Shown piece after piece: positions 27,977 through 36,571 of a DNA stretch of 64,000 bases (its first letter is position 1; each line of letters begins with the position of its first letter). This DNA is from Pedobacter arcticus A12 (GTDB lineage: Bacteria > Bacteroidota > Bacteroidia > Sphingobacteriales > Sphingobacteriaceae): positions 642,299-706,298 of the forward strand of contig NZ_JH947125.1 of NCBI RefSeq assembly GCF_000302595.1, in the 5' to 3' direction. Made by a program: the position numbers and the translations under genes. Below the pieces are notes generated by a model, which worked only from the letters and a program-made list of their open reading frames with translations, ran no database searches and had not been told where the DNA came from.

Positions 27977-28156
27977 ATGGCTAAGATAAAAATCACCCAG
28001 ATTAAGAGCGTTATTGATAGAAGCGAACGCCAAAAAAGAACTATGCAAGCTTTAGGTTTGAGAAAAATCAGCAGTAGCGTAGTAGTAGAAGCTAACCCGG
28101 CAATTATTGGAATGGTTAGAGCAGTAAATCATTTGGTAGCCATAGAAAAAGTATAA
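27977..28156 (+). CDS. rpmD: 50S ribosomal protein L30
   Basis: A 59-residue protein beginning MAKIKITQIKSVIDRSERQK and continuing with RTMQALGLRKISSSV; it ends NHLVAIEKV. Length and motif fit bacterial L30, which sits on the 50S surface near 5S rRNA. Its place between rpsE and rplO is the standard spc order. Confidence 0.97.
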   Translation: MAKIKITQIKSVIDRSERQKRTMQALGLRKISSSVVVEANPAIIGMVRAVNHLVAIEKV

Positions 28157-28161
28157 TTACC

Positions 28162-28608
28162 ATGAATTTAAGTAATTTAAAACCTGCAGAAGGTTCAACA
28201 AAAAATAGAAAAAGAATTGGTAGAGGTACTGGTTCTGGACGTGGTGGAACATCTACACGTGGTCACAAAGGAGCCGGATCTCGTTCTGGTTATAAATCTA
28301 AAGTGGGTTTCGAAGGTGGTCAAATGCCATTGCAACGTCGCGTACCTAAGGTAGGATTTAAAAATCCAAACAGAATTGAGTACGTTGGTGTTAACCTTGA
28401 TGTTTTACAAGGTTTAGCAGAAAAATTTGATTTGAAAACGATTTCTTTTGATACGTTGAAAGAACATGGTTTAATTTCTAAAAATGATTTAGTTAAAATC
28501 ATGGGAAGAGGTGAAATCAAAGTTAAGTTAGACGTTAAAGCACACGCATTTACTGTTACAGCACAGAAAGCTATTGAGGCTTTAGGTGGTACAGTAGAAA
28601 AAATATAA
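28162..28608 (+). CDS. rplO: 50S ribosomal protein L15
   Basis: A 148-residue late assembly protein. The Gly/Arg-rich N-terminal extension is present (KRIGRGTGSGRGGTSTRGHK, GAGSRSGYKSKVGFEGGQMP) and the C-terminal globular part ends VTAQKAIEALGGTVEKI. It precedes secY by nine bases. Confidence 0.98.
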   Translation: MNLSNLKPAEGSTKNRKRIGRGTGSGRGGTSTRGHKGAGSRSGYKSKVGFEGGQMPLQRRVPKVGFKNPNRIEYVGVNLDVLQGLAEKFDLKTISFDTLKEHGLISKNDLVKIMGRGEIKVKLDVKAHAFTVTAQKAIEALGGTVEKI

Positions 28609-28617
28609 CCTTAGTTA

Positions 28618-29958
28618 ATGAAGAAGCTGTTCACAACATTATCCAATATTTGGAAAATTGAAGAGTTAAGAGTGCGTATATTATACACGCTCTTAATTCT
28701 TTTGGTATATAGAATTGGTTCGTTTATCGTTTTGCCAGGAGTAGATCCTGCATCTTTAGATAACCAGCAGGCTAAAGACGGACTTTTAGGTTTGTTGAAC
28801 ATGTTTGCCGGTGGTTCTTTCTCAAGAGCTTCAATTTTTGCGTTAGGAGTAATGCCTTATATTTCGGCATCTATTGTTGTGCAACTTTTAGGTATCGCTG
28901 TTCCTTATTTCCAAAAAATGCAGAAAGAAGGAGAGAGTGGTCGTAAAAAAATCACTCAGATTACACGATACTTAACTATCGGTATTACCGCGTTACAAGC
29001 AATTGGCTACGTTAAGTCGCAGATTGCTCCAGATGCTAGGTTAATATCAGAACCATTGTTCACGATATCGTCAATGATTATTTTAACTGCCGGAACCATG
29101 TTTGTAATGTGGATGGGAGAGAAAATCACTGATAAAGGTATCGGTAACGGTATTTCTATATTGATCATGGTGGGTATCATCGCACAACTTCCTTATGGTA
29201 TTGGTGCTGAATTTATGAGCAGACAAAACGGTCAAGGTGGTTTAATAGCTTTCTTTATTGAGTTCGTAGCTTTATTTGCAGTAGTAGTATTTACGGTATT
29301 AGTAATACAGGGAACTCGAAAGGTGCCTGTTCAGTACGCAAAGAAAATTGTTGGAAACAAACAATACGGTGGAGTTAGACAGTATATCCCTTTAAAGCTT
29401 AACGCTGCAGGGGTTATGCCAATCATTTTTGCGCAAGCAATTATGTTTATACCTTCAACTATAGCACAGTTTTTTCCAGCGGCTCAGTCTTCGTTTTTAG
29501 CATCGCTTAGTGATTATACTTCGTTTGCATATAACTTTACGTTTGCTATCTTGATTATCCTTTTCACCTTCTTTTATACAGCAATTACCATCAACCCAAA
29601 TCAGATGGCGGATGATATGAAGAAGAATGGAGGATTTGTTCCAGGTATTAAGCCAGGTAAAGCAACAGCAGATTTTATTGATGCTATTATTTCTAGGATT
29701 ACATTTCCTGGTTCTATATTCTTAGCAATCATCGCCATATTGCCAGCGTTTGCAATCATTGCAGGTGTAAACTCACAGTTTGCACACTTCTTTGGCGGTA
29801 CATCATTGTTGATTTTGGTTGCGGTTGTTTTAGATACATTGCAACAAGTTGAAAGTCATTTATTAATGCGTCATTATGATGGGTTAATGAAGACCGGTAG
29901 AATTAGCGGACGTACAGGTACGGCAGCAGCAATGGGAACTTCAGAAGCGGTAATCTAA
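28618..29958 (+). CDS. secY: Preprotein translocase subunit SecY
   Basis: A 446-residue channel subunit of the Sec translocon with ten membrane helices. It has the plug-region sequence LLNMFAGGSFSRASIFALGV, then MPYISASIVVQLL, GIGNGISILIMVGI and the cytoplasmic loop QGTRKVPVQYAKKIVGNKQY. The exported proteins of this window would pass through it. It is followed by map after eight bases. Confidence 0.98.
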   Translation: MKKLFTTLSNIWKIEELRVRILYTLLILLVYRIGSFIVLPGVDPASLDNQQAKDGLLGLLNMFAGGSFSRASIFALGVMPYISASIVVQLLGIAVPYFQKMQKEGESGRKKITQITRYLTIGITALQAIGYVKSQIAPDARLISEPLFTISSMIILTAGTMFVMWMGEKITDKGIGNGISILIMVGIIAQLPYGIGAEFMSRQNGQGGLIAFFIEFVALFAVVVFTVLVIQGTRKVPVQYAKKIVGNKQYGGVRQYIPLKLNAAGVMPIIFAQAIMFIPSTIAQFFPAAQSSFLASLSDYTSFAYNFTFAILIILFTFFYTAITINPNQMADDMKKNGGFVPGIKPGKATADFIDAIISRITFPGSIFLAIIAILPAFAIIAGVNSQFAHFFGGTSLLILVAVVLDTLQQVESHLLMRHYDGLMKTGRISGRTGTAAAMGTSEAVI

Positions 29959-29966
29959 AGCAAATA

Positions 29967-30749
29967 ATGTCTAAGATAATTCTTAAATCAGCAGAAGAAA
30001 TTGAATTGATAAGGATTAGTTCACAGCTTGTGGCTAAGACTCATGCTGAGGTAGTGAAGGTTATTGGAGAAGGTGTAACGACCAAACATTTAAATAAAGT
30101 TGCTGAAGAGTTTATTAGAGATAATGGTGCTATTCCAGCTTTCTTAAATTACAACGGATTTCCTTATACATTGTGCATTTCATTGAATGACCAAGTAGTA
30201 CATGGTTTTCCTAGTGATTATGAATTGAGAAGTGGAGATATTGTTTCGGTAGATTGTGGAGTGATCAAAGATAAATATTTTGGGGATTCGGCTTATACAT
30301 TTATGATAGGCGAAGTTGCGGAGGAAACAAAGCAACTTTTAAAAGTTACCCAAGAGTGTTTGGATTTGGCGATTGAACAAGCTGTTGTTGGCAATAGGAT
30401 TGGTGATATAGGCTATGCTTGCCAAGTACATGCAGAGAAGCATGGTTACGGCGTAGTGAAAGAATTGGTAGGTCATGGTGTAGGGAAAATGTTACATGAG
30501 AAACCAGAAGTTCCAAATTACGGACGACGTGGATCAGGAACAAAGTTAACTGAAGGAATGGTGATTGCGATCGAGCCGATGATTAATGCAGGAAGAGCCG
30601 GAGTAAAGTTTTGGGATGATGGATGGACGGTGTCTACAGTAGATAAAAAGCCATCTGCACATTTCGAACATACTGTTGCAATTAAGAAGGGAAAAGCAGA
30701 CATTTTGTCGACTTTTAGCTTCATCGAAGAAGTTTTAAATAAAAAATAG
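29967..30749 (+). CDS. map: Methionine aminopeptidase type I
   Basis: A 260-residue cytosolic metalloenzyme that removes the initiator methionine. The pita-bread-fold ligands are visible: DQVVHGFP, SVDCGVIKDKYFGDSAYTF (two Asp), GHGVGKMLHEKPEVPNYG (His), GMVIAIEPMIN (Glu) and AHFEHTVAI (Glu). Its place between secY and infA is common in bacteria. Confidence 0.97.
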   Translation: MSKIILKSAEEIELIRISSQLVAKTHAEVVKVIGEGVTTKHLNKVAEEFIRDNGAIPAFLNYNGFPYTLCISLNDQVVHGFPSDYELRSGDIVSVDCGVIKDKYFGDSAYTFMIGEVAEETKQLLKVTQECLDLAIEQAVVGNRIGDIGYACQVHAEKHGYGVVKELVGHGVGKMLHEKPEVPNYGRRGSGTKLTEGMVIAIEPMINAGRAGVKFWDDGWTVSTVDKKPSAHFEHTVAIKKGKADILSTFSFIEEVLNKK

Positions 30750-30768
30750 GAATTTAAATATTTTTACT

Positions 30769-30776
30769 TAATTTTG
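30769..30776 (+). promoter_or_regulatory. Possible internal promoter upstream of infA
   Basis: TAATTTTG fits TAnnTTTG and is followed by GCGTCCCGC and TTTGGGCGG, which can form a short GC hairpin. No good -33 box is seen. It would let infA and the downstream alpha-operon genes be transcribed separately. Confidence 0.4.
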
Positions 30777-30820
30777 CGTCCCGCTTTGGGCGGTGCTAAA
30801 GCAGTAAAAATCAAAGAAAT

Positions 30821-31039
30821 ATGGCTAAACAATCCTCTATAGAGCAAGACGGGATAATTAAAGAAGCATTATCTAATGCAATGTTTCGTGTTGAACTAGA
30901 GAATGGTCATGAGATTATCGCACATATCTCGGGTAAAATGAGGATGCACTACATCAAAATTTTACCAGGTGACCGTGTGAAATTGGAGATGTCTCCGTAT
31001 GATCTTACAAAAGGTAGAATAACTTATAGGTATAAATAA
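30821..31039 (+). CDS. infA: Translation initiation factor IF-1
   Basis: A 72-residue OB-fold factor that blocks the A site during initiation. It shows [40 protein letters not shown] and [20 protein letters not shown]. Rather than standing apart as in E. coli, it lies in the ribosomal operon, as in many bacteria. Confidence 0.98.
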   Translation: MAKQSSIEQDGIIKEALSNAMFRVELENGHEIIAHISGKMRMHYIKILPGDRVKLEMSPYDLTKGRITYRYK

Positions 31040-31040
31040 A

Positions 31041-31157
31041 ATGAAAGTTAGAGCATCCATTAAAAAGCGCAGCGTTGATTGCAAGATTGTCCGTAGAAAC
31101 GGAAAGCTTTATGTAATCAATAAAAAGAACCCTAAGTTCAAACAGCGTCAAGGTTAA
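31041..31157 (+). CDS. rpmJ: 50S ribosomal protein L36, zinc-free form
   Basis: A 38-residue protein, [20 protein letters not shown] followed by [18 protein letters not shown], matching bacterial L36 end to end. Of the four zinc ligands of the C+ form (Cys11, Cys14, Cys27, His32/33) only Cys14 remains; the others are Ser11, Asn27 and Phe33. It should therefore fold without zinc. It lies one base after the infA stop. Confidence 0.95.
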   Translation: MKVRASIKKRSVDCKIVRRNGKLYVINKKNPKFKQRQG

Positions 31158-31181
31158 TTATTAAACTATCAACAAAATTAA

Positions 31182-31559
31182 ATGGCAAGGATAGCAGGTA
31201 TTGATTTACCAAAAAACAAAAGAGGAGAGATCGGCCTTACTTACATCTTCGGTATAGGAAGAAGCACAGCGCAATCTATTTTAGAGCAAGCTGGTATTAG
31301 CGTAGATAAAAAAGTTCAAGATTGGACCGATGAAGAATTAACAGCGATCCGTAACATTATCAATGAAGGCGTCAAAGTAGAGGGTCAACTTCGCTCTGAG
31401 GTTCAGTTAAACATCAAACGTTTAATGGATATTGGTTGTTACAGAGGACTACGCCACAGGAAAGGTTTGCCACTACGTGGACAACGAACCAAAAACAATT
31501 CTCGTACCCGTAAAGGAAAGAGAAAAACTGTTGCGAACAAGAAAAAGGCTACTAAATAA
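31182..31559 (+). CDS. rpsM: 30S ribosomal protein S13
   Basis: A 125-residue 30S head protein that bridges to L5 and contacts P-site tRNA. It starts [20 protein letters not shown], has the helix-turn region [19 protein letters not shown] and ends with the basic tail [20 protein letters not shown]. Confidence 0.98.
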   Translation: MARIAGIDLPKNKRGEIGLTYIFGIGRSTAQSILEQAGISVDKKVQDWTDEELTAIRNIINEGVKVEGQLRSEVQLNIKRLMDIGCYRGLRHRKGLPLRGQRTKNNSRTRKGKRKTVANKKKATK

Positions 31560-31575
31560 TAATTGATAGTAAGAA

Positions 31576-31965
31576 ATGGCTAAGTCAAAAAAAGTTACTA
31601 AAAAGCGTTTAGTTGTAGTTGAGCCTATAGGGCAAGCTCACATTAACGCTACATTTAATAACATCATTATCACGCTAACCAACAACCAAGGGCAAACAAT
31701 TTCTTGGTCATCAGCTGGAAAGCAAGGATTTAAAGGTTCTAAAAAGAACACTCCGTACGCAGCTTCACAGGCAGCGATTGATTGCGGTAAAGTAGCTCAT
31801 GATTTGGGTTTACGTAAAGTTGAAGTTTTTGTTAAAGGTCCAGGGTCTGGTCGCGAGTCGGCTATCCGTACTTTACAAAATTCAGGATTGGAAGTAACGA
31901 CTATTAAAGACATTACTCCACTTCCACACAACGGATGTCGTCCACCAAAAAGAAGAAGAGTTTAA
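31576..31965 (+). CDS. rpsK: 30S ribosomal protein S11
   Basis: A 129-residue platform protein. It shows [58 protein letters not shown] and the end [15 protein letters not shown]. It follows rpsM in alpha-operon order. Confidence 0.98.
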   Translation: MAKSKKVTKKRLVVVEPIGQAHINATFNNIIITLTNNQGQTISWSSAGKQGFKGSKKNTPYAASQAAIDCGKVAHDLGLRKVEVFVKGPGSGRESAIRTLQNSGLEVTTIKDITPLPHNGCRPPKRRRV

Positions 31966-32028
31966 TTATTTATTTTAAAGATAAGATTCTCCCAGTTTAA
32001 GTTGGGGTGATACTTTAAGACACACAAA

Positions 32029-32637
32029 ATGGCAAGATATACAGGACCAAAGTCCAAAATCGCCCGTAAATTCAGAGAGCCAATTTTCGGTCCTGATAAG
32101 GCATTAGATAGAAAAAATTACCCTCCTGGACAGCATGGCGCTTCTAAAAGAAGAGGAAAGCAGTCTGAATATTCAGTTCAGTTGATGGAGAAACAAAAAG
32201 TAAAATACACTTATGGTGTGTTAGAAAAGCAGTTCTCTAATTTGTTCAAAAAAGCTTCTGCAAAAGGAGGAATTACAGGAACAAACTTATTACAATTGTT
32301 AGAAGCTAGATTAGACAACGCAGTTTACCGTTTAGGTATTGCGCCAACAAGATCAGCTGCTCGTCAATTGGTTTCCCACAGACACATTACGGTAAATGGT
32401 TCAGTAGTTAACATTCCTTCTTACACTTTGAAAGCAGGTGATGTTGTTGCAGTGAGAGAGAAATCTCAAGCTTTAGAAACTATTACTACATCAGTTGCTG
32501 GTCGCACAATTAACAAATACGGTTGGTTAGAGTGGGATGCAAAAGCATTGTCTGGTAAATTTATATCATACCCAGAACGTGAAAGTATTCCTGAGAACAT
32601 TAAGGAAAACTTAATCGTCGAGTTGTACTCTAAATAA
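32029..32637 (+). CDS. rpsD: 30S ribosomal protein S4
   Basis: A 202-residue primary 16S rRNA-binding protein and, in E. coli, repressor of the alpha operon. It starts [20 protein letters not shown] and has the S4 RNA-binding domain [20 protein letters not shown] with [14 protein letters not shown]. The 63-nt leader holds CCCA ... TGGG, which could form a weak hairpin. Confidence 0.98.
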   Translation: MARYTGPKSKIARKFREPIFGPDKALDRKNYPPGQHGASKRRGKQSEYSVQLMEKQKVKYTYGVLEKQFSNLFKKASAKGGITGTNLLQLLEARLDNAVYRLGIAPTRSAARQLVSHRHITVNGSVVNIPSYTLKAGDVVAVREKSQALETITTSVAGRTINKYGWLEWDAKALSGKFISYPERESIPENIKENLIVELYSK

Positions 32638-32727
32638 TGATGAAAATTGATTGCTGATTCTTGTGCAAACGAGAATTAGCAATTTTTATTTATCCAAAAA
32701 TTAAACGATTAACATAAGGCAATATAA

Positions 32728-33720
32728 ATGACAATTTTAGCATTTCAGAGACCCGATAAGGTAATTATGCAGAAATCTACGGATTTCGATGGTACGTTTG
32801 AATTTCGTCCGTTGGAACCTGGATTTGGTGTTACAATAGGTAATTCACTTAGGAGAATTTTACTTTCTTCACTAGAAGGTTTTGCAATTACTTCTGTTCG
32901 TTTTTCAGGTGTTTCTCACGAGTTCTCTACTATCAAAGGTGTAGCAGAGGATGTTGTAGACATTATCTTAAACTTAAAGCAAGTACGTTTTAAGAAAGTA
33001 GGTGATTCTGGTGATACCGAAAAAATATTTGTAATTATCAACGGACAAGAGTCTTTTAAGGCTGGCGATATTAGCAAATTCTCTAATAACTTCGAGGTTT
33101 TAAACCCTGATTTTGTGATTTGTAACATGGAAGATTCTGTTACTTTAGAAATAGAATTGACTATTAATAAAGGAAGAGGATATGTTGCTGCTGAAGAGAA
33201 CAAAAATGCAGATGCACCAGTTGGTGTAATCGCAATAGATTCTATCTACACGCCAATCAAAAATGTTAAATACACGATTGAGAACTTTAGAGTTGAGCAA
33301 AAGACCGATTACGAAAAATTGGTTTTAGATATCACTACTGACGGTTCAATCCATCCAGAAGAAGCATTAAAAGAAGCTGCGAAGATTTTAATCCAGCACT
33401 TTATGTTATTCTCTGATGAGAATTTAGTATTAGAATCTCAAGCTAAAGAAGAAACTAAAGAAGTTGACGAAGAAGTTTTACATATGCGTAAAATCTTGAA
33501 AACTGAATTGGTTGATTTGGATTTATCTGTAAGAGCATTAAATTGCTTAAAAGCTGCAGACATTAGATCGTTAGCTGAATTGGTTTCTTATGATGTTGCT
33601 GATATGTTGAAATTCAGAAACTTTGGTAAAAAATCATTAACAGAGATTCAGGAACTAGTTAAATCAAAAGGTTTATCTTTTGGTATGAACTTGTCTAAGT
33701 TCAAGTTAGACGAAGAATAG
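32728..33720 (+). CDS. rpoA: RNA polymerase subunit alpha
   Basis: A 330-residue subunit. The N-terminal domain (about 1-235) has [20 protein letters not shown], the dimerisation and beta-binding core; the C-terminal domain (about 260-325) has [20 protein letters not shown] and [20 protein letters not shown], which binds UP-element DNA and activators. The linker is acidic (EETKEVDEE). It lies between rpsD and rplQ. Confidence 0.98.
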   Translation: MTILAFQRPDKVIMQKSTDFDGTFEFRPLEPGFGVTIGNSLRRILLSSLEGFAITSVRFSGVSHEFSTIKGVAEDVVDIILNLKQVRFKKVGDSGDTEKIFVIINGQESFKAGDISKFSNNFEVLNPDFVICNMEDSVTLEIELTINKGRGYVAAEENKNADAPVGVIAIDSIYTPIKNVKYTIENFRVEQKTDYEKLVLDITTDGSIHPEEALKEAAKILIQHFMLFSDENLVLESQAKEETKEVDEEVLHMRKILKTELVDLDLSVRALNCLKAADIRSLAELVSYDVADMLKFRNFGKKSLTEIQELVKSKGLSFGMNLSKFKLDEE

Positions 33721-33782
33721 TCCCTTAATTCCTTAATGGGGAGAAGGACTATGTAATAAGTATAAATGACGCATAATTCCCG

Positions 33783-33804
33783 GTTCGCCAATGGTGGCTT
33801 GAAC
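33783..33804 (+). promoter_or_regulatory. Hairpin in the rpoA-rplQ spacer
   Basis: GTTC-GCCA, loop ATGG, TGGC-TT-GAAC forms a hairpin with a two-base bulge in a 110-nt spacer, the longest in the second half of the operon. It could be an L17-related control site or an RNA-processing signal; this is inferred from position only. Confidence 0.35.
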
Positions 33805-33830
33805 TGACGGTATGCGCAAATAAATAGAAA

Positions 33831-34388
33831 ATGAGACACGGAAAGAAATTTAATCACTTAGGTCGTAAAACGGCTCACAGAAAAGCAATGTTGGCTAACA
33901 TGGCTTCATCTTTAATTGAGCACAAGCGTATTACAACTACTTTAGCTAAAGCTAAAGCGTTAAGAGTGTATGTTGAGCCAATCATAACAAAATCAAAAAA
34001 CGATACTACGCATTCTCGTCGTACTGTTTTCGCTTATTTGCAAAACAAAGAGGTTGTTACAACCTTATTCCGTGAAGTAGCAGAAAAGGTTGCTAACCGC
34101 CCAGGTGGTTATACCCGGATCGTTAAATTAGGAAATCGTTTAGGTGATAATGCTGAAATGGCATTCATTGAATTGGTAGATTTTAACGAGACTTACAACA
34201 ACGAAGCTAAAGTTGAGAAAAAAACAACACGTAGAAGAGGTGCTAAAGCTAAAAAAGACGCTCCTGCAACAGAAGCAAAAGCTGAAGAAGCAGTTGTAGT
34301 TGAGGATGCTCCAGAAGCGAAAGTAGAGAAAGCTCCAGCAAAAGAAGAGAAAACTGATTCTTCAGAAGAAGGAAAATCAGCAGAATAA
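33831..34388 (+). CDS. rplQ: 50S ribosomal protein L17 with acidic Ala/Lys/Glu tail
   Basis: A 185-residue protein; the first 120 residues are normal L17 ([60 protein letters not shown]). From about 122 a low-complexity tail of some 60 residues follows: first basic ([13 protein letters not shown]), then rich in Ala and Glu. E. coli L17 has 127 residues. It is the last gene of the operon, with a terminator 18 nt downstream. Confidence 0.97.
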   Translation: MRHGKKFNHLGRKTAHRKAMLANMASSLIEHKRITTTLAKAKALRVYVEPIITKSKNDTTHSRRTVFAYLQNKEVVTTLFREVAEKVANRPGGYTRIVKLGNRLGDNAEMAFIELVDFNETYNNEAKVEKKTTRRRGAKAKKDAPATEAKAEEAVVVEDAPEAKVEKAPAKEEKTDSSEEGKSAE

Positions 34389-34405
34389 TTCAAGTTTTAA
34401 TTTAA

Positions 34406-34441
34406 GAAAGCCTTCAACATTCATTTGTTGGAGGCTTTTTT
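34406..34441 (+). terminator. Terminator of the ribosomal operon
   Basis: AAGCCTTCAACA and TGTTGGAGGCTT form a 12-bp stem with one G-T pair, a six-base loop and a run of six T. It marks the end of the rplC-rplQ transcript. Confidence 0.92.
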
Positions 34442-34524
34442 GATTTTTGTTTATTTTATTCAGTATGTTTTAGTGTAGGAGGTTTATTTTTTAAAATGAT
34501 TGTTTTCATTTTAATGTACACCGT

Positions 34525-34532
34525 TAATTTTG
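34525..34532 (+). promoter_or_regulatory. Promoter -7 element of the sensor kinase gene
   Basis: TAATTTTG fits TAnnTTTG, 28 nt before ATG 34561. TTTC at 34504-34507 is a possible -33 box 17 nt upstream. Upstream of it AAAATGA ... TCATTTT (34494-34513) forms a small inverted repeat. Confidence 0.5.
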
Positions 34533-34560
34533 TTATCTTAACATTTCTTTTTGGGTTAAT

Positions 34561-36534
34561 ATGTTATCGATAGTTAAAAATAGATTTCTTTTTTTGCTAA
34601 AATATGCGTTTTTAGTATTTTTTGTTCCGCTTAACGGTAGTGCTTTTCAAAAAACAACTGTTAAAGATTCTCTTAAACTACACACTTCTCTTGATATTTT
34701 AACAGCTATCAGCGCTCAGAACGTGGATAGTATTGTACGGTTCGCGGATGGCCTGATTCATGACCATAATAAGAATGCAGATGCAAAATCTTTATTACGG
34801 ATAAATAGGACGACTGGTGCTTTACTGTTAAGATACGGTTATTTGCAACTTGCAGAAAAATATTATGAGGATGCGGTAGCAATTAGCCGAAAACTTAATG
34901 ATAAACCTGCAGAAGCGGAGAACACAAATTCCTTGGGTGTTTTATGGGCTAAAAAGGGTGATTATGTAAAAGCGGAAGCTTCGTTTTTAAAAGCTTTGTT
35001 AATTGCCAAACAGGAAGATAATCCTGAGTTGATGACAGCCTCTTACCTTAAATTATCTACATTGAGAATACGGCAAAACAGAGTGGATGCTGCTTATATT
35101 TTTTGTTTGAAGGCAGATTCTGTAAACAAAAAGTATCAATCTCATTTCTTTGAGGTTGACTTAATGAGCAATAAAGCCGTAGTTTACGCGATAAGAGGTA
35201 ACCTAAAAAAGGCACTCGGTTTTTTTAAGAAAAGTTATGAGGTAGCAGTTAATGAAGGGGCAAAAGTAGAGCAGGTACTAGGTTTACAGAATATTGGTTT
35301 AATTTATAAAGAGGAAAAGGATTACAAGAGGGCACTAGCGTATTTAAATCAAGGATTAACACTTGCGAAAAAGAGCGGGTTAAGAGACGAGGAGTTAAGA
35401 CTTAGTATTAATATTCCTGTTATATTGGTTGAGAAAAATGAACTCCAACTTGCAGAGGATGAGTTTTTGGAATTATTAACTAGATCAAAAGAAGCTGGTT
35501 TAGAAGATTTAGTTTTGGAGGTTTATGGTCACTTGATCAGTTTGGCTAAAACACAGGCCAATTATAAAAAGGCGTTTGAATACCTCGGCAGTTCCAAAAG
35601 CATCGAAGACAAGCAAATAAACGAGCAAAAGCAAAGCGCATTTCGCCAGGCCAGCGTTATGTTAGGGCTTTATACTGCAAACAAAAGAATAATAGAGAAT
35701 CAAAACCTACTTTTTCAGAAGAATAGGGAACAGAATATTCTTTTCGGGATATTGGTTTTTGTGGTAATTCTATTGAGCTTTGTAGTATTTATTTTGTTCC
35801 GCTTAAGAAAGCTTAATACTAAACTTAATGTTAAACGAGTGCAATTGGTAGAAAGTAATCATGTCAAAGACAAGCTTTTTTCAATTATAGGTCATGATCT
35901 TCGGGGAAACCAAAGTACTACTTTAGGTATTTTGAATTTGATAAAAGATGGAGAGCTTGATGATGCGGAATTAGAATTATATCTGGGAATGTTGGTTAAA
36001 CAGTCTCAATCAGCATTAACTACATTAGATGATTTGTTGCTTTGGGGGAAAGCAGAAATTAAGGGAGAAGCGCCTCAAAGAACAGTTTTTGAGATTTTAC
36101 CCGTGATTCAAAACGCTTTAGATCTAAATTCAGAGGCTATCCATGAAAAGAAGTTAAACGTACAGAATTACAAACTCGATGGCTTACAAGTTTTTAGTTG
36201 TAGTAATCATTTTTCTTTTATTATTAGAAACTTAGTGGCAAATGCTATAAAATTTACACCAATGGCAGGTAATATTAAGCTGTTTGCAGAACATCACGGA
36301 AAAGACTTTTGGAAGATTTGTGTTGCTGACGATGGTATAGGTTTGACCGAAAAAGAATTAATCAGTATTTTTTCTCCAGGTAACAGCAGTAAAAACGGAA
36401 CGAATAATGAAGTGGGTACTGGATTAGGACTGGTTTTATGCAAAGAATTTGTTGAAATAAACGATGGACAAATTTGGGCAGAACGAAATGCTGAGGGTGG
36501 AACTACAATTTGTTTTATGTGTAAAAAAGGTTAG
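34561..36534 (+). CDS. TPR sensor histidine kinase
   Basis: A 657-residue membrane kinase. After an N-terminal signal or anchor, residues about 75-370 are tetratricopeptide repeats in the periplasm (LQLAEKYYEDAVAISRKLND, KPAEAENTNSLGVL and similar units). A membrane helix follows (ILFGILVFVVILLSFVVFIL). The cytoplasmic kinase has the phosphoacceptor His445 in IGHDLRGNQ, the N box RNLVANAIKFTP and the ATP loops VADDGIGL and GTGLGLVLCKEF. TPR kinases of this type are common in Bacteroidota; the ligand is unknown. No response regulator is adjacent. Its TAG stop lies in an inverted repeat that ends gcvP from the other side. Confidence 0.9.
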   Translation: MLSIVKNRFLFLLKYAFLVFFVPLNGSAFQKTTVKDSLKLHTSLDILTAISAQNVDSIVRFADGLIHDHNKNADAKSLLRINRTTGALLLRYGYLQLAEKYYEDAVAISRKLNDKPAEAENTNSLGVLWAKKGDYVKAEASFLKALLIAKQEDNPELMTASYLKLSTLRIRQNRVDAAYIFCLKADSVNKKYQSHFFEVDLMSNKAVVYAIRGNLKKALGFFKKSYEVAVNEGAKVEQVLGLQNIGLIYKEEKDYKRALAYLNQGLTLAKKSGLRDEELRLSINIPVILVEKNELQLAEDEFLELLTRSKEAGLEDLVLEVYGHLISLAKTQANYKKAFEYLGSSKSIEDKQINEQKQSAFRQASVMLGLYTANKRIIENQNLLFQKNREQNILFGILVFVVILLSFVVFILFRLRKLNTKLNVKRVQLVESNHVKDKLFSIIGHDLRGNQSTTLGILNLIKDGELDDAELELYLGMLVKQSQSALTTLDDLLLWGKAEIKGEAPQRTVFEILPVIQNALDLNSEAIHEKKLNVQNYKLDGLQVFSCSNHFSFIIRNLVANAIKFTPMAGNIKLFAEHHGKDFWKICVADDGIGLTEKELISIFSPGNSSKNGTNNEVGTGLGLVLCKEFVEINDGQIWAERNAEGGTTICFMCKKG

Positions 36535-36564
36535 TCTTCCATGGAGAGCGCCATGGAAGACTAA
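36531..36564 (-). terminator. Terminator of gcvP, overlapping the kinase stop codon
   Basis: TTAGTCTTCCATGG and CCATGGAAGACTAA are perfectly complementary over 14 bp around a six-base loop. On the minus strand the stem is followed by CCTTTTTT, so it terminates gcvP. On the plus strand no T run follows. The left arm contains the TAG of the convergent kinase gene. Confidence 0.8.
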
Positions 36565-36571
36565 CAAATAG

